A DNA stretch of 64,000 nt from Mycteria americana (Eukaryota > Chordata > Aves > Ciconiiformes > Ciconiidae): assembly GCF_035582795.1 (NCBI RefSeq), contig NC_134366.1, forward strand, positions 109,685,756 through 109,749,755. The letters run 5' to 3'. Positions 50,373 to 61,586 of the stretch are shown here, in pieces. Position numbers and translations under genes: made by a program. The stretch's first letter is position 1. Each line of letters opens with the position of its first letter. A model generated the notes under the pieces. It was not told the origin of the DNA and did no database searches. It saw nothing but the letters and a program-made list of their open reading frames with translations.

Positions 50373-51445
50373 GGTTTAATTATGAAAAAACTAGCCAGTT
50401 CTAAGAAAACAAATTGAAGAAAGACTGACATTTGGGGTTTTATTATCTTCACTTAAGGAAAACAAGTATCAATACTGTATTTCTTTTTTTTTTTCCCCTG
50501 GAAAATTTCTCCTAAACCAGAGGTTAACAGTTTCACACCACCACATTTTGTGACAGTTTCCCCAGGGACCAATAGTCTGGTTGACACACATGATCACTCC
50601 AAGGGGGTGAACTTCACAAACAGGATATATTTCCTCAAACCATGATACTAAGTGAAAGGAAATCTATTGAAAAGCTCTACTAAGAGCTACTTAATATAAA
50701 GACATTGCTTCTGGCTCCAGAAATTTCCTGCTATAAAATTCTGGCTAAGTGATAGTATATGTTTGCTCTTTTCATAAAGCACTTCTTCAAATCACTGCCT
50801 TTTAGTATCTCTCAGAAATAGGCTACTGGCCTGGACATACCACTTGTCTAGTACAGCCCAATATTCCTAACAGGAACATTCTATAATCTAATTAAAAACT
50901 TAAATACACCACTAATTTTTTTTTAAAGACTTGGAAGTATCAGGTTGTTCATAATCTAGAGAAAACTACATAGAAAATACAACTAGACAACAGCAGTACT
51001 GTGAGGATATTTTGAAACAAATGCTTCCTCTGCAGATGTCACTTGTACTCACAAGACAGAGCATCTAAAAATCAAATGATAGAGTGCAAAGCAGATAGCT
51101 TCCTATGATCCCAAAAGCTTATCTGAAATCAGGATTAGCAGTGATGAGATACTGAAGCAAATAAAGTAAGTGAAATCTTTTTCTGGCACTATTATTTGCA
51201 TGACAGGCATTGACATTTTTCATTCTGTAGTCAATATATGCATTAAAATCCTCTCCATGCTCCAGAAAAAGAGTTCTCTATCTGTGTACACATTATCACT
51301 TAGACTCCCTCTCTCAGATGCATACCTCTCACACTGTAAAAGGAAAGGAAAGGTAAAGGGATAACACGTACCTTTCATTAATATTGCAAAAAGTCCAAAA
51401 CAAAAGAATGAGTTAACAGAACAATCAACTGTTATTACCAAGTAC

Positions 51446-51643
51446 CTTGAGATGTGTTGCCCTCTTAAAGGCTTTATTGCAGACATGGCAAACATGTATT
51501 CTTTCCTTTCCATGAACCTCTTTACTGTGGTGCATCAACATGGTGGATGAAGAAAAAGTTTGACTACACTCAAAACACTGGTGCACACGACCTTCTTTTT
51601 CTGCTTGACTGCTTTTAGTCACATTAGGAGAAACCTCTGTTAC
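51446..51643 (-). CDS. ZNF236: ZNF236 exon with C2H2 finger 1 and most of finger 2 of the C-terminal group
   Basis: 198 bases, phase 0 at both ends; acceptor TTGTTATAG, donor GTACTT. It encodes [18 protein letters not shown], then [12 protein letters not shown] with HHSKEVH (a finger with four residues between the His), the linker GKERIHV, and [15 protein letters not shown], whose His ligands come from the next exon. This is where the linker domain gives way to DNA-binding fingers. Confidence 0.95.
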
Positions 51644-54561
51644 CTATAACAATTTACAAAAACACTGTCAAAAAATTTCATAGACACATCCACAACAATG
51701 GTTTATATTTCAAAATCTACCTCAATGTGACCAATTTTTGGAGAGTACTTGCAAGCAACTTACCAACACAAAGGAAATAAACAAGTTGTATGTAAATATG
51801 AAATTGTATTTCATTGCTCTTAAGAATGACACATATATGTATTTTAAGAAAACAGAAAGATAATAACTATGATCAAATTCATTTATGCATAACAAATAGA
51901 ATGTGTTTGTACAAATATTTTCCTATATTCAGTTTTATATTCCTGAGCATCTCAGATGATTCTCACATTTCTCACCAAACAAAATTCAAAGCCAAAAACA
52001 TTTCAGACAAAAAAGAAAGTATCTCTGATTTTATAGAGAAGAATAATATTTCCTATTTGTTTAATTTCTTCATTGGGGACTCTCTTTTCATGAGGAAGTA
52101 AAGCTCTGAGCTACCAACACAAACTTCCAGAAGCACTGAAAACACAATGAAAAGTTGATAGAATTTGGATGGGGCTGTACTGCATTTTTGTTTTGTTTTA
52201 ATCAATGCGGGGTGTTTGGAAAAATTTCTTTCTTCAAATAAAATAACACAAAATTCCTTCAACTTCATAGATACAAAAGAATCTTAAATAAAATAACTTA
52301 TATAAAGAAACAAATGAAGATGAAGATAAAGGAAGTAGTACTCTAAATGGATTATTCAGGATGACCTAAACTTGAAAAGGTACAGAACATAGTTAGAATA
52401 TTATCCATACTAGAAAGTAAAGATGCAATATAAAACATATTGAAAAAAATGACAAAAAAAAAATCCTGTGTGCCTGCATGTGCGTGTGTTTGTTTCCAAC
52501 TAGTTGGAACCTCTCAGGAAAAGGGTGAAATGTTGAAAGGTCAATCAACATGGTCACCATGATTAAATAAAACACACAACGTTATGGGGAATGACAGAGA
52601 ACTAGTTTACATTAGTGTTACATTTTGACTGTTATTACAATAGTGCTACTCAGACACAGTCATACTCTACAAGTGACATTATAATAAGTCTTATGAAATG
52701 GCACACTGATTTATGAAAGCGTATATATACTGAAAGACACAAAACCTAGTTTTAAATTCAGAAGAGTAAGAAAGTATGTTCATGTTAAATTTTAAAACAT
52801 CCACCTTCACAGAGTATTTGAACGCTAACATTGTTAAGAACTCACACTCATAGGCATACGCAAATGTAAAAATCATATGCACAAGATGTTATTAGAAACA
52901 CAGAACAGTTCAAGTTGGAAGGGATGGCTTGAGATAGTCTAGTCCAGTGTCCCTAGAGCGCACTCAGGGCCATGCCCAGACACCTTCTGAATACCACCAA
53001 GGATGGAGGCTCTAAAACCTCTTTGGACAACGTCTGCCAGGGTTCAACCACCCTCACAGTAAAACAGGGTTTCTTTGTGCTCAGATGGAACTATTTTCAT
53101 CTGTGCCAATTGCCTATTGTCCTTTCACTGGGTATCACTGAGAAGAGCCTGGCTCCATCTGCTTTACTCCTCCCATCAGGTATTTATGCACATTGATAAG
53201 AACCGCCCCACGCCCTGAGCATGCTCTCTTTAAGCTGAACAGTCCCAGCTCTCTCAGCCTCTCCTTTCAATGCTGGATGTTCCAATCCCTTAGTCATCTT
53301 TGTAGCCCTCCACTGTGCTCGCTCCTGTATATCCATGTCTCTCTTGTACTGGGGGGCCCAGGACTGGCCACAGCACTCCAGATGATGTGTTCTCACCGGT
53401 ACTGAGAAGAGAGGAGGATCAGCCCTCTTGACCAGCTGGCACTACTCTTCTTAATGCATCCCAGAATGCTGTTGGTCGCTTTTCCCTCATTGCTGGCTCA
53501 TGGTCAACTACTTGTCCACCAGTACCCCGGCCCTTCTTTGAAAAGCTGCTTTCCTGCTACCCTCAGTGTCTACTAGTGCATGGGGTTGTCCTTCCCCAGG
53601 GACAGGACTCTGCACTTCCCTTTGCTTATCTTCGTGAGGTTCCTGTTGGCCCAGTTCCCCAGCCTGTCAACGTCCCTCTGCATGGCAGCACACCCATTCA
53701 GTACTCCTTCCAGTTCTCTTATCACCCATAAACCTGCCAAACACGCACTCTGTTCTATCATGCACATCACTAACAAAGAACATTAACGAACAGTACTAGC
53801 CCCAGTATTTGAACCTGGGGGACCACCACTAATGACTGGCCTGGAGATGGACTTTGTTCCATGGATCACAACCCTTTCATGCCCAGCAGTTCAGCCAGTT
53901 TTCAATCCACCTCACTGTTCTGTTTAGCTAGCCCATACTTCATCAGCTTGCCTACGAGGACGCTATGGAAGACAACATCAAAAGCCTTACTAAAGTCAAG
54001 ACAAACCACATCCACTGCTCCCCTCATCCACCGAGCCAGTCGTCTTATTATGGAAGGTTCTCAGGTCAGTTAGGCATCTTTTCCCCTCCATAAATCTCTG
54101 CTTCTTGTCCTTCATGTGTTTGGAAATGCTTTCCAGGATTATTTGCTCTATTGCCTTCCCAGGGATTCAGGTGAGGGTAGACTGACCCGTAATTCCCCAG
54201 ATTCTCCAACCTGCCCTTCTTGAAGGCAGGAGTAATTTTTGCTTTCTCCCAGTCCTCAGGAACCTCTCCCAGTCGCCATGACCTTTCAAAGATAATAGAC
54301 AGTGGTCTCATGACGACATCAGCCAGCTCCCTTAGCACTTATGAGTGTATCCCATCACCAACGGATTTGTGTATGATCCTCCTCTACTGAAGGTACGTAT
54401 TCATTACTCCGCCCTTTCCCACTGATCTTGGTGATCTGGGACTGCGGAAGACAAATCTTACCAGTAAAAATGAAGCAAAGAGAGACACTCAATACATCAC
54501 CCCTTTTCAAATCTTCTGTCACCAGGTCCTCTAACCCAATCAGTAGCATGACGACTCATCT

Positions 54562-54597
54562 TCCTTTTGCTGCCAATATCCTTTTGCTGCCAATATA
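54562..54597. repeat. Short tandem duplication inside the old CR1
   Basis: CCTTTTGCTGCCAATAT occurs twice in succession, a local duplication after insertion. Confidence 0.75.
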
Positions 54598-55262
54598 CCT
54601 GTAAAAGCCCATCTTGTTACATTTTATGTTCCTTTCAGAGTCAACTCCAGGTGGGCTTTGGGTTTCCTAAACTCATCCCTGCCTCCTTGAATGGCGTCTC
54701 TGCACTCCTTCAAAGTCACCTGATACTGCTTAAGTGGAATGTATGCTTCTTTTTTAAATCTGAGTTTTGTCAGGAGCTCCTTGTTTCTCCACACTGGCCT
54801 CCTGTCGCCTTTGACTTCCTATACATTGGGATTGATGATTCTTGAGCTTGGAGGAGGACAACACTTAAAATCAACCAGCTGTCCTGGTCCTCATTCTCTC
54901 CAGGTCTGCTTACCATACGATTATTCCAAGCAGATCCCTGAACAGACCAAAGTCTGCTCTCCTGATGCCCAGGGCTGTGATCCTGCTATTTGCCTTATTT
55001 CCTTCCCTCAGGATCCTGAGCTCTACCATCTCATGGTCACTGCAACAAAGGATGTCCCTGACTTCACATTCCCAATCATTTCTTCCTTGTTAGCAATTAT
55101 CAGGCCCAGAACACCACCTTCGCTTGTTGGCTTCTCAGTCATCTCTATCAGGAAGTTATCATCAACGCACTCCAGAAATTTCCTAGATTCCTTGTGCCCT
55201 GCTTGTTGCCCTTCCAGCAGATCTTAGGCAAGTTGAAGTAACCCATGAGGGCCAGGGACTGC

Positions 55263-55361
55263 AAATCACAGATTCATTTAGGTCGGAAAGGACCTCTTGA
55301 GATCATCTAGTCCAACTCCTCTACTGAAGAAGGGTCAGTGAAGGCAGGTTGCCCAGGATCA
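55263..55361 (-). mobile_element. Nested CR1 3'-end fragment
   Basis: About 100 bases with the CR1 3' tail signature on the + strand (ATTCATTTAGGTCGGAAAGG, then GATCATCTAGTCCAACTCC) lie within the endonuclease part of the older CR1, whose sequence resumes afterwards. It is in the same orientation and severely 5'-truncated. Confidence 0.8.
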
Positions 55362-56315
55362 AGATGAAAGCCTCACCTTCTATTTCTTCCGGATAAGGTG
55401 ATCTGTAGCAGATGTCTAGTACTCACAACAGTGTCACCCACGTTGGTCTGCTTGCCAATCCTTAGCCATAAGGTCTCAGCTGGCTCACCATCCAGGTAGA
55501 GCTCCATGCATTCCTGCTGCTCTTGCCAGTCTGTCCTTTCTAAAGATCCTGAATCAAGCCATGGCAGCGCTTCAATTGTGTGAGCTGTAGCACCTTCTCT
55601 CTCTGATTCCAATGAGATCATAGTCCTGCAGCTGCATGCAGACCTCTAATTCCTCCTGTTTCTTCCCCATGCTGCATGCATCAGTGTACAGGCACTTCAG
55701 AGAGGCACCCAGTTGTGACAATTTTTCCAAGAAGATTGTTGAAGTTTCCTCTATTACATTGTGATCTCAGCACCTTTATTCATACGCATACACTTGAGGT
55801 AGGCCCCTCCCTTCAGCTCTTATTATTTTATGAGGTTTCTCTTGCCCATATCAGCCACAACTTGCCCACATCTTGCCCTTTGCTTGCCAATCCAGTCCAC
55901 CACTTCTTCGCTTGATTGTGGATCACCATCTGCCTCTCCCATTTTTCCTATTTTAGAGCTTGCATTACCAGGTTGGTTGAAAACATTCATTTTTCCTTCA
56001 ACAAGATAAGTCTGAACTACTTTTTCTAATATTAATACTATATTACATATATAAAAGCTTCTATTGAAATTCAAATACATAAGAAGTTGAAAAGACTTTA
56101 TGTTGCTCCACTATTAAAGCAATTTGGTTACAAAAACAGAATGAAAAAAGTGTAGCAATAGGTGCTATTTTTTCCACAGCTCTCAACTTTGTCTATTTTT
56201 GTTATCTAACTACAAACTTACTTGGAAATTTTTGGAGCAGTCCATGTTGAGAGCATGGTTACGTAATTTGTAGAAATAAACACATTATTAATTGCATTTC
56301 TTTTTTAGAAATGCA

Positions 56316-56350
56316 TTTCATATACAAAAATGCATGTTTTGTATATGAAA
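56316..56350. repeat. Perfect inverted repeat, 14-base arms, 7-base loop
   Basis: Left arm TTTCATATACAAAA (56316-56329), loop ATGCATG, right arm TTTTGTATATGAAA (56337-56350). AT-rich and able to form a hairpin or cruciform. Function unknown. Confidence 0.9.
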
Positions 56351-56537
56351 AAGTGTTTTTCACTCAAAACTTAAAACTGAATCTGGGTGACTAGGAAGTC
56401 ACAATGAACCTTTTCCCAATACTCTTATTTGGGAATGACATCAGCCTTCCTGCTTCAGGATAGAGAGGAATCATTCCAGTATTTTGATTAAATCATGTCC
56501 CTTATGCAGAAAAGATACAGAAATATATTGTACCTAC

Positions 56538-56669
56538 CTGATATGTTATTTCATCAGAGTTTGCAGATGCTGAATGGGGTGTATGGCTCACCAGTATGAC
56601 CTGCTGTGAGCCTGACCCACTTTGGCTAGTGAGACTGGAATCTGTGAGTATAGCAGGGAACTGCTGACC
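56538..56669 (-). CDS. ZNF236: ZNF236 linker exon (GQQFPAIL to EITYQ)
   Basis: 132 bases, phase 0 to phase 0; acceptor TCTTTGACAG, donor GTAGGT. Encodes [16 protein letters not shown], then [14 protein letters not shown] and NSDEITYQ, a Ser/Gln/Thr-rich stretch without zinc fingers. It joins TSQ of the previous exon to VTEVSPN of the next. Such linkers in large zinc-finger proteins often act in transcription activation; that role is inferred here. Confidence 0.92.
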
Positions 56670-57202
56670 CTGTCAAAGAGGGCAGAAAAGAAAAAAAGTA
56701 GTACAATAACTATATTTAAACAGCTACCTGTAGTCATGTAAAATATTTTTATACCTCATAACTACTTTTTTTTTTTTTTTTTACCTTGAAAAAGTCCATT
56801 CCAGAATCCTATCTGAACAAATACTACTGTTTTCTTTCCTTTTCTCCTTCCATTTTAAGTCTAGCAATTTAACGGTAACAACAACTGGAAGTCTGTAAGA
56901 CTAGAGGTCCAGTTCTGATTAATTTTTCTCAGCCTTTCCTCAATTGCTGAATGTCTCAGTCTGCCCTTGTCTTTGTCCCTTCTGCTCATACTTTCTTTAA
57001 CACCTCTATTCTGCTTTCCTGCACAGTCTTCCCACAATATTTTCCTTTTTTCAAATCTCTTAATTAAACCTACTTCCAAAACACATGAAATCAAGGTACA
57101 AAATTACTAATTAAGAAACACAATTACTAATATCACACTACTTCTATTTCTACATTACTGTTAAAGACTTTTCAATTTCCCACGGAAACGCAGTACCTTT
57201 AA

Positions 57203-58705
57203 GGAATCACAGAATCATATAGGTTGGAAAAGACCTTTAAGATCATCGAGTCCAACCGTAAACCTAACACTACCAAGACCACCACTATACCATGTCCCTA
57301 AGCACCTCATCCAAACCTCTTTTAAATACTTCCAGGGATGGCGACTCAACCACTTCCCTGGGCAGCCTCTTCCAATGCTTGATAACCCTTTCAGTGAAGG
57401 AAAATTTCCTAATATCCAGTCTAAACCTCCCCTGGCACAACTTGAGGACATTTCCTCTTGTTCTATCACTTGTTACCTGGGAGAAGAGACCGACTCCCAC
57501 CTCTCTACAACCTCCTTTCAGGTAGCTGTAGAGAGCCATAAGGTCTCCCCTCAGCCTCCTTTTCTCCAGGCTAAACAACCCCAGGTCCCTCAGCTGCTCC
57601 TCATCAGACTTCTGCTCCAGACCCTTCACCAGCTTCATTGCCCTTCTCTGGACAGGCTCCAGCACCTCAATATCCCTCTTGTAGTGGGGGGCCCAAAACT
57701 GAACACAGGATTCGAGGTGCAGCCTCACCAGTGCCCAGTACAGGGGCACGATCACTTCCCTAGTCCTGCTGGCCACCCTATTTTTGATACAAGCCAGGAT
57801 GCCATTGGCCTTCTTGGCCGCCTGGGCACACTGCTGGCTCATATTCAGGCAGCTGTCAACCAACACCCCCAGGTCCTTCTCTGCCTGGCAGCTTTCCAGC
57901 CACTCTTCCCCAAGCCTGTAGCGTTGCATGGGGTTGCTGTGGCCCAAGTGCAGGACCTTGCACTTGGCCTTGCTGAACGCCATACAACTGACCTCGGCCC
58001 ATCGATCCAGCCTGTCCAGGTCCCTCTGCAGAGCCTTCCTCCCCTCAAGCAGATCAACACTCCCACACAACTTGGTGTCATCTGCAAACTTACTGAGGGT
58101 GCACTCGATCCCTTCGTCCAGATCATTGATAAAGATGTTAAACAGAACTGGCCCCAACACAAGAGCCCTGGGGAACGCCGCTTGTGACTGGCCACCAGCT
58201 GGAGTAAACTCCATTCACCACCACTCTTTGGGCCCGGCCATCCAGCCAGTTCTTTACCCAGAGAAGAGTACACCCATCCAAGCCACGAGCAGCCAGTTTC
58301 TCCAGGAGAATGCTGTGGGAAACCGTGTCAAAGGCTTTACTGAAGTCTAGATAGACAACATCCACAGCCTTTCCCTCATCCACTAGGCGGGTCACCTTGT
58401 CATAGAAGGAGATCAGGTTAGTCAAGCAGGACCTGCCTTTCCTGAACCCATGCTGGCTGGGCTTGATCCCTTGGTTATCCTCTACATGCCATGTGATGGC
58501 ACCCAGGACGATCTGCTCCATCATCTTCCCTGGTACCAAGGTCAGGCTGACAGGCCTGTAGTTCCCCAGGTCCTCCTTCTGGCCCTTCTTGAAGATGGGC
58601 ATCACATTTGCTAATCTCCAGTCAAGCAGGGACCTCCCCAGTTAGCCAGGACTGCTGGTAAATGATGGAAAGGGGCTTGGTGAGCACTTCTGCCAGTTCC
58701 TTCAG
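57203..58705 (-). mobile_element. 5'-truncated CR1 LINE, young
   Basis: 1.5 kb with the same 3' sequence as the copy at 46773; it carries the second half of the reverse transcriptase and the 3' tail (CTATATGATTCTGTGATTCC on the - strand). Homology to the other copy stops at about 58705, in the RT N-terminal region. The 5' junction is followed by a duplicated AGTCCTTTATGTAC. Same orientation as ZNF236. Confidence 0.95.
57285..58605 (-). pseudogene. CR1 reverse transcriptase, truncated, one frameshift
   Basis: Two frames, 58138-58605 (MPIFKKGQKEDLGNYRPVSL to SGVPQGS) and 57285-58214 ([24 protein letters not shown], to the natural stop after RDMV), meet near 58160. There the stretch AACACAAGAGCCC has one base more than AGCACAGAGCCC in the other copy, explaining the shift. 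Catalytic FADD is kept, but the endonuclease and the RT start are missing, so it cannot be active. Confidence 0.92.
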
Positions 58706-58711
58706 TACAGT

Positions 58712-58740
58712 CCTTTATGTACAGCCAGTCCTTTATGTAC
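58712..58740. repeat. Duplicated AGTCCTTTATGTAC beside the CR1 5' junction
   Basis: Two copies of AGTCCTTTATGTAC, three or four bases apart, start a few bases outside the CR1 end. They may be filler made at insertion. Confidence 0.6.
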
Positions 58741-59914
58741 TACCTGTCTATTTATCAAGATTCCTGCAACACAGACTGTGTTTGCATAGTACCCAAAACA
58801 ATGCTTCATTTTTATTTATGCCTGCCTTAACATCAGGCATAGTGTCTTATTAATAAACACCAAGACTGCCAAATTTAATTGCTTAAATTATTACAAAGCC
58901 TGAAATGAAATCACATGTTGCTTTGTTACTCTGTGATGCCAGAAATCACAAATGTGTCACAAGAACTATTTAAGAAGTATTTTCTTCCCCTTCCCCAGAG
59001 CAAAACTGCAGAGAAGGAAGCACATAATAATCCTCACAGACTTTGCTTCACCAGGTTTAATCGCACCATATGCTAGACAAATAGTCTTTCATTTATATAC
59101 ATTCACACATTTTAACTTGGGTCAAAGAGTAAGTAAAAAAACAATCTAAACCTAGTTCAGCCAAGTAAGTAGAAGAAACAGCTCAAGTTTTCAGATGTCA
59201 AACCAACACTGAAATGCCAAGCACACAATGACCCTAAATTTTCACTTTCTAGTCTTTTAATATTATTGGATTTTTTTTTTTTCTCTCCACTCTATACTTT
59301 CTATTTCCAACACATCTTTGGCTCTTGATGACACCACAAAACTCTTAAATTATGATAAAAATGAAACTAACGCTAAAGCCACTGGAGACATGATAGTCCA
59401 TACAGCACTATTCTTATAAAATTTCTTGTAATGCTACCTGTTATTAAAGACAGTCAGTTTAATTTAGATTCTGTCCTGCTATTTGCTGTGACAGGAACTG
59501 TTGCAACTGCTCTTCAACTCTCATGCTCACAAGGAGGAAAAGAAAAATTTACCATATTAAACAATAAGAAGTTTAGGAATACTAAGCTGTATTACTGAAT
59601 AGTGATGAAGTAGTACACCATTTATCATTAAAAACTGATCTCAAACAATGTTTGAAACAGTAGAACCTATCTGTTCATTGGGGGAAAAAAAAAAAAAAAA
59701 ACAACCTGCAAAATTTATCTGTATTTCTGTTTACATAGTTTATGCTTCTAGATGCCAGTGTGCACACACTGTTGGCAGAAAGAAGGAAAATTAACTGAAT
59801 TTTCAAATACTATGTATTTGCAGGACAAAATTATTTTCTAAGCAAAATCTCCCATTCCTACCCTGTAAGACAGTAACATTGGTTTATCTGTCAGTTCAGA
59901 AAAGCATTTCTTAC

Positions 59915-60105
59915 CTGTGAAGTGATATTAAGTGTAACTGCATCAAGACCACCTGACAACATTCCCTGAGTGTCAGCAAGAGTCAAGGTGACACTACCAT
60001 CTCCTCCAACTCCTGATGAAGACATTACCAAATTCTGGGCAGAAACTGTAGACTGAGATATAGGTGTTGTTGAAGGAAGGTTTGTTCCACCTGTTGTATT
60101 AAGTT
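59915..60105 (-). CDS. ZNF236: ZNF236 linker exon (ELNTTGG to NITSQ)
   Basis: 191 bases; acceptor CATATTCCAG, donor GTAAGA. It opens with two bases completing a Glu codon, then [53 protein letters not shown]. The two TLTL and TLNI motifs continue a pattern seen in the two exons to its right. Phase 1 at the start, phase 0 at the end, matching both neighbours. No zinc finger. Confidence 0.94.
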
Positions 60106-61433
60106 CTGGAATATGTGCAAAATAGTAAAAAAAAGATCTGTTACATACATAAACTCTTAGCTGCAAACTTATTTTAATTAAACTTAACTAAACTTAAATT
60201 AAACTTATTTCTCATTTGCTAGACCTTTCTATTTTGGAAGCAAATAAATCAGTTAAACAGATAATCATGTGCCAAAAGTTGTCAGAGAGTCAGATGATAA
60301 AATTAGAAAAATTACATTAAATTGATAGACATCATACAGCAAAGCAGTAACTTTGTAACATGGCGTATGGGAGATGACTCATTGCCGAAAAGAAACCTGA
60401 AGAAGTTTCAGGTTACACGTTTCTGTAGTCTGACCACTTTCAGAATTCTCAATGAAATACACTTTGACTCACAGCAGTAAACCCAAAATTCGCTAACTCC
60501 ATAACTGAACACCCAATAGCAAAAAAGGCCAGTTTATTATTAATAGGTGTTTCATAACAGTTTGATTAGAACAGCTGTATAATAGTTTATTATAGATTCT
60601 CCAGTATGTGACTAGAGGCCTCATGGCTCTCAGTTTACAATAAGCCTCAAAAACTTGAGAAGATGATACAGAAAGTACAATACAACTGTCTGTTTTTACT
60701 ATTTCATTTCCTAATTCATTACACAAGAGCATGCCTTAACCTTCAAATCTTACAGGATACTCCGGGGTAGGCTTCCCCCAGTATGACATTAAAGCAGATT
60801 TGCTTAATAGATGTATATGAGCACCAAAGGAAGCTATGAAAGGAGACAGATGAAGGAAAAGGAAGATAGAGAAAATTTACATCTGCATAAGTGTGAAGAA
60901 AATTATTTACGTATCAGTAGTAAGTCTGTATGAGTACAACCTGCTGCAACCAATCAGTGCAACCAATGCAACCTGCTGCACTGGTTGAAAGTATGAACAA
61001 CTATATACATGCACATGTGTTTGTGTGTATATATAAACAGATACAGGTAGGCATGCATATACATATTTAAAATCTCAAAATTTGAATACTAGAGCAAATT
61101 TGATATAAAGGATATTTTATCGTCTGTCTGCAGCAAATGTATCAGATTTCTTCATCCTCCAATTTATAGAAATAGTCCTTCAATATTCCTGTAACTGCCT
61201 CAAAGTACTAGTTTTAGATACGTCTTCTCATTTTCATTTTCTTCTTACCATGTTGTGTAAAGTTCAATTAAATTGGCATAACAATTTAAAGCTAGTGAGA
61301 AAACACACAAAGCCACGTAGTTCCTGAATCATAATGTGCAAGATTATACCATTTCATATTTAATTACCTGGTCTAATATTTATTTTTTAACAAAATGTTA
61401 TTATTTTTAATTAGAAAATCACTGTATGCATAC
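60106..61433 (-). other. ZNF236: ZNF236 intron, 1.3 kb
   Basis: Donor GTATGC, acceptor CATATTCCAG. AT-rich, with a CAACCTGCTGCA-like local duplication near 60940-60985. The 79-codon frame at 60493-60732 has no support. Confidence 0.8.
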
Positions 61434-61586
61434 CTGGAGCATTTAGTGAAGTGCCCTGAGAAAGAAGCTGGTCGTTGCTTATAGTTAATGTAGCACCTGT
61501 AGTCTGACTGTTGATGGTTGGCGCTGTCAGCCTTAAGCCACTATTCAGATCACTGCTTCCAGAATTATGCTGAATAAGATCTTGGC
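61434..61586 (-). CDS. ZNF236: ZNF236 linker exon (GQDLIQHNSG to LNAP)
   Basis: 153 bases, phase 1 at both ends; acceptor TTCTATTCAG, donor GTATGC. Encodes QDLIQHNSGSSDLNS, LRLTAPTINSQTTGATLTI and SNDQLLSQGTSLNAP. QDLIQ echoes AQDISQ at the start of the preceding exon, and GATLTI matches the TLTI motifs in the neighbouring exons. Serine-, threonine- and glutamine-rich, no zinc ligand pairs. Confidence 0.94.

Larger units (their letters stand above)
46773..50375 (-). mobile_element. Near full-length CR1 non-LTR retrotransposon
   Basis: A 3.6 kb CR1 LINE in the same orientation as ZNF236. The 3' end (left) has the CR1 signature GATCCTATGATTCTA on the - strand. Reading 5' to 3' on the - strand it holds an ORF1-like esterase segment, an apurinic-type endonuclease and a reverse transcriptase with LDFSKAFD and FADD motifs. 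Only a few stops and frameshifts separate the segments, so the copy is fairly young. The 5' end is truncated near 50375. About 95% similarity to the copy at 57203-58705 is my visual estimate over the shared part. Confidence 0.95.
43603..51445 (-). other. ZNF236: ZNF236 intron, 7.8 kb, with a near full-length CR1
   Basis: Donor GTACTT at 51445. Almost half of it is a CR1 LINE (46773-50375). The rest is AT-rich without recognised exons; a C-rich stretch reading GTTGTT on the - strand lies near 44880-44940. Confidence 0.85.
52900..55970 (-). mobile_element. Old, heavily decayed CR1 LINE
   Basis: Reading on the - strand, recognisable CR1 pieces appear in the right order: KQEELE-type endonuclease start near 55640-55690, endonuclease middle at 55373-55621 (LYLDGEPAETLWLRIGKQ), RT start at 54066-54338 (LRELADVVMRPLSIIFE, EVPEDWEKAKITPAFKKG), RT remnants at 53573-53776 and a C-terminal piece at 53184-53396 (CGQSWAPQYKRDMD). 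Many stops and shifts make it far older than the copy at 46773. Ends are approximate. A CR1 3' scrap interrupts it at 55263-55361. Confidence 0.85.
51644..56537 (-). other. ZNF236: ZNF236 intron, 4.9 kb, with an old CR1
   Basis: Donor GTAGGT at 56537. Most of 52.9-55.97 kb is a decayed CR1. A perfect 14-base inverted repeat lies at 56316-56350. The remainder is AT-rich with nothing recognised. Confidence 0.85.
56670..59914 (-). other. ZNF236: ZNF236 intron, 3.2 kb, with a truncated CR1
   Basis: Donor GTAAGA at 59914. Holds a T run near 56766-56782, the CR1 fragment at 57203-58705 and an A run near 59684-59701; otherwise nothing recognised. Confidence 0.85.
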
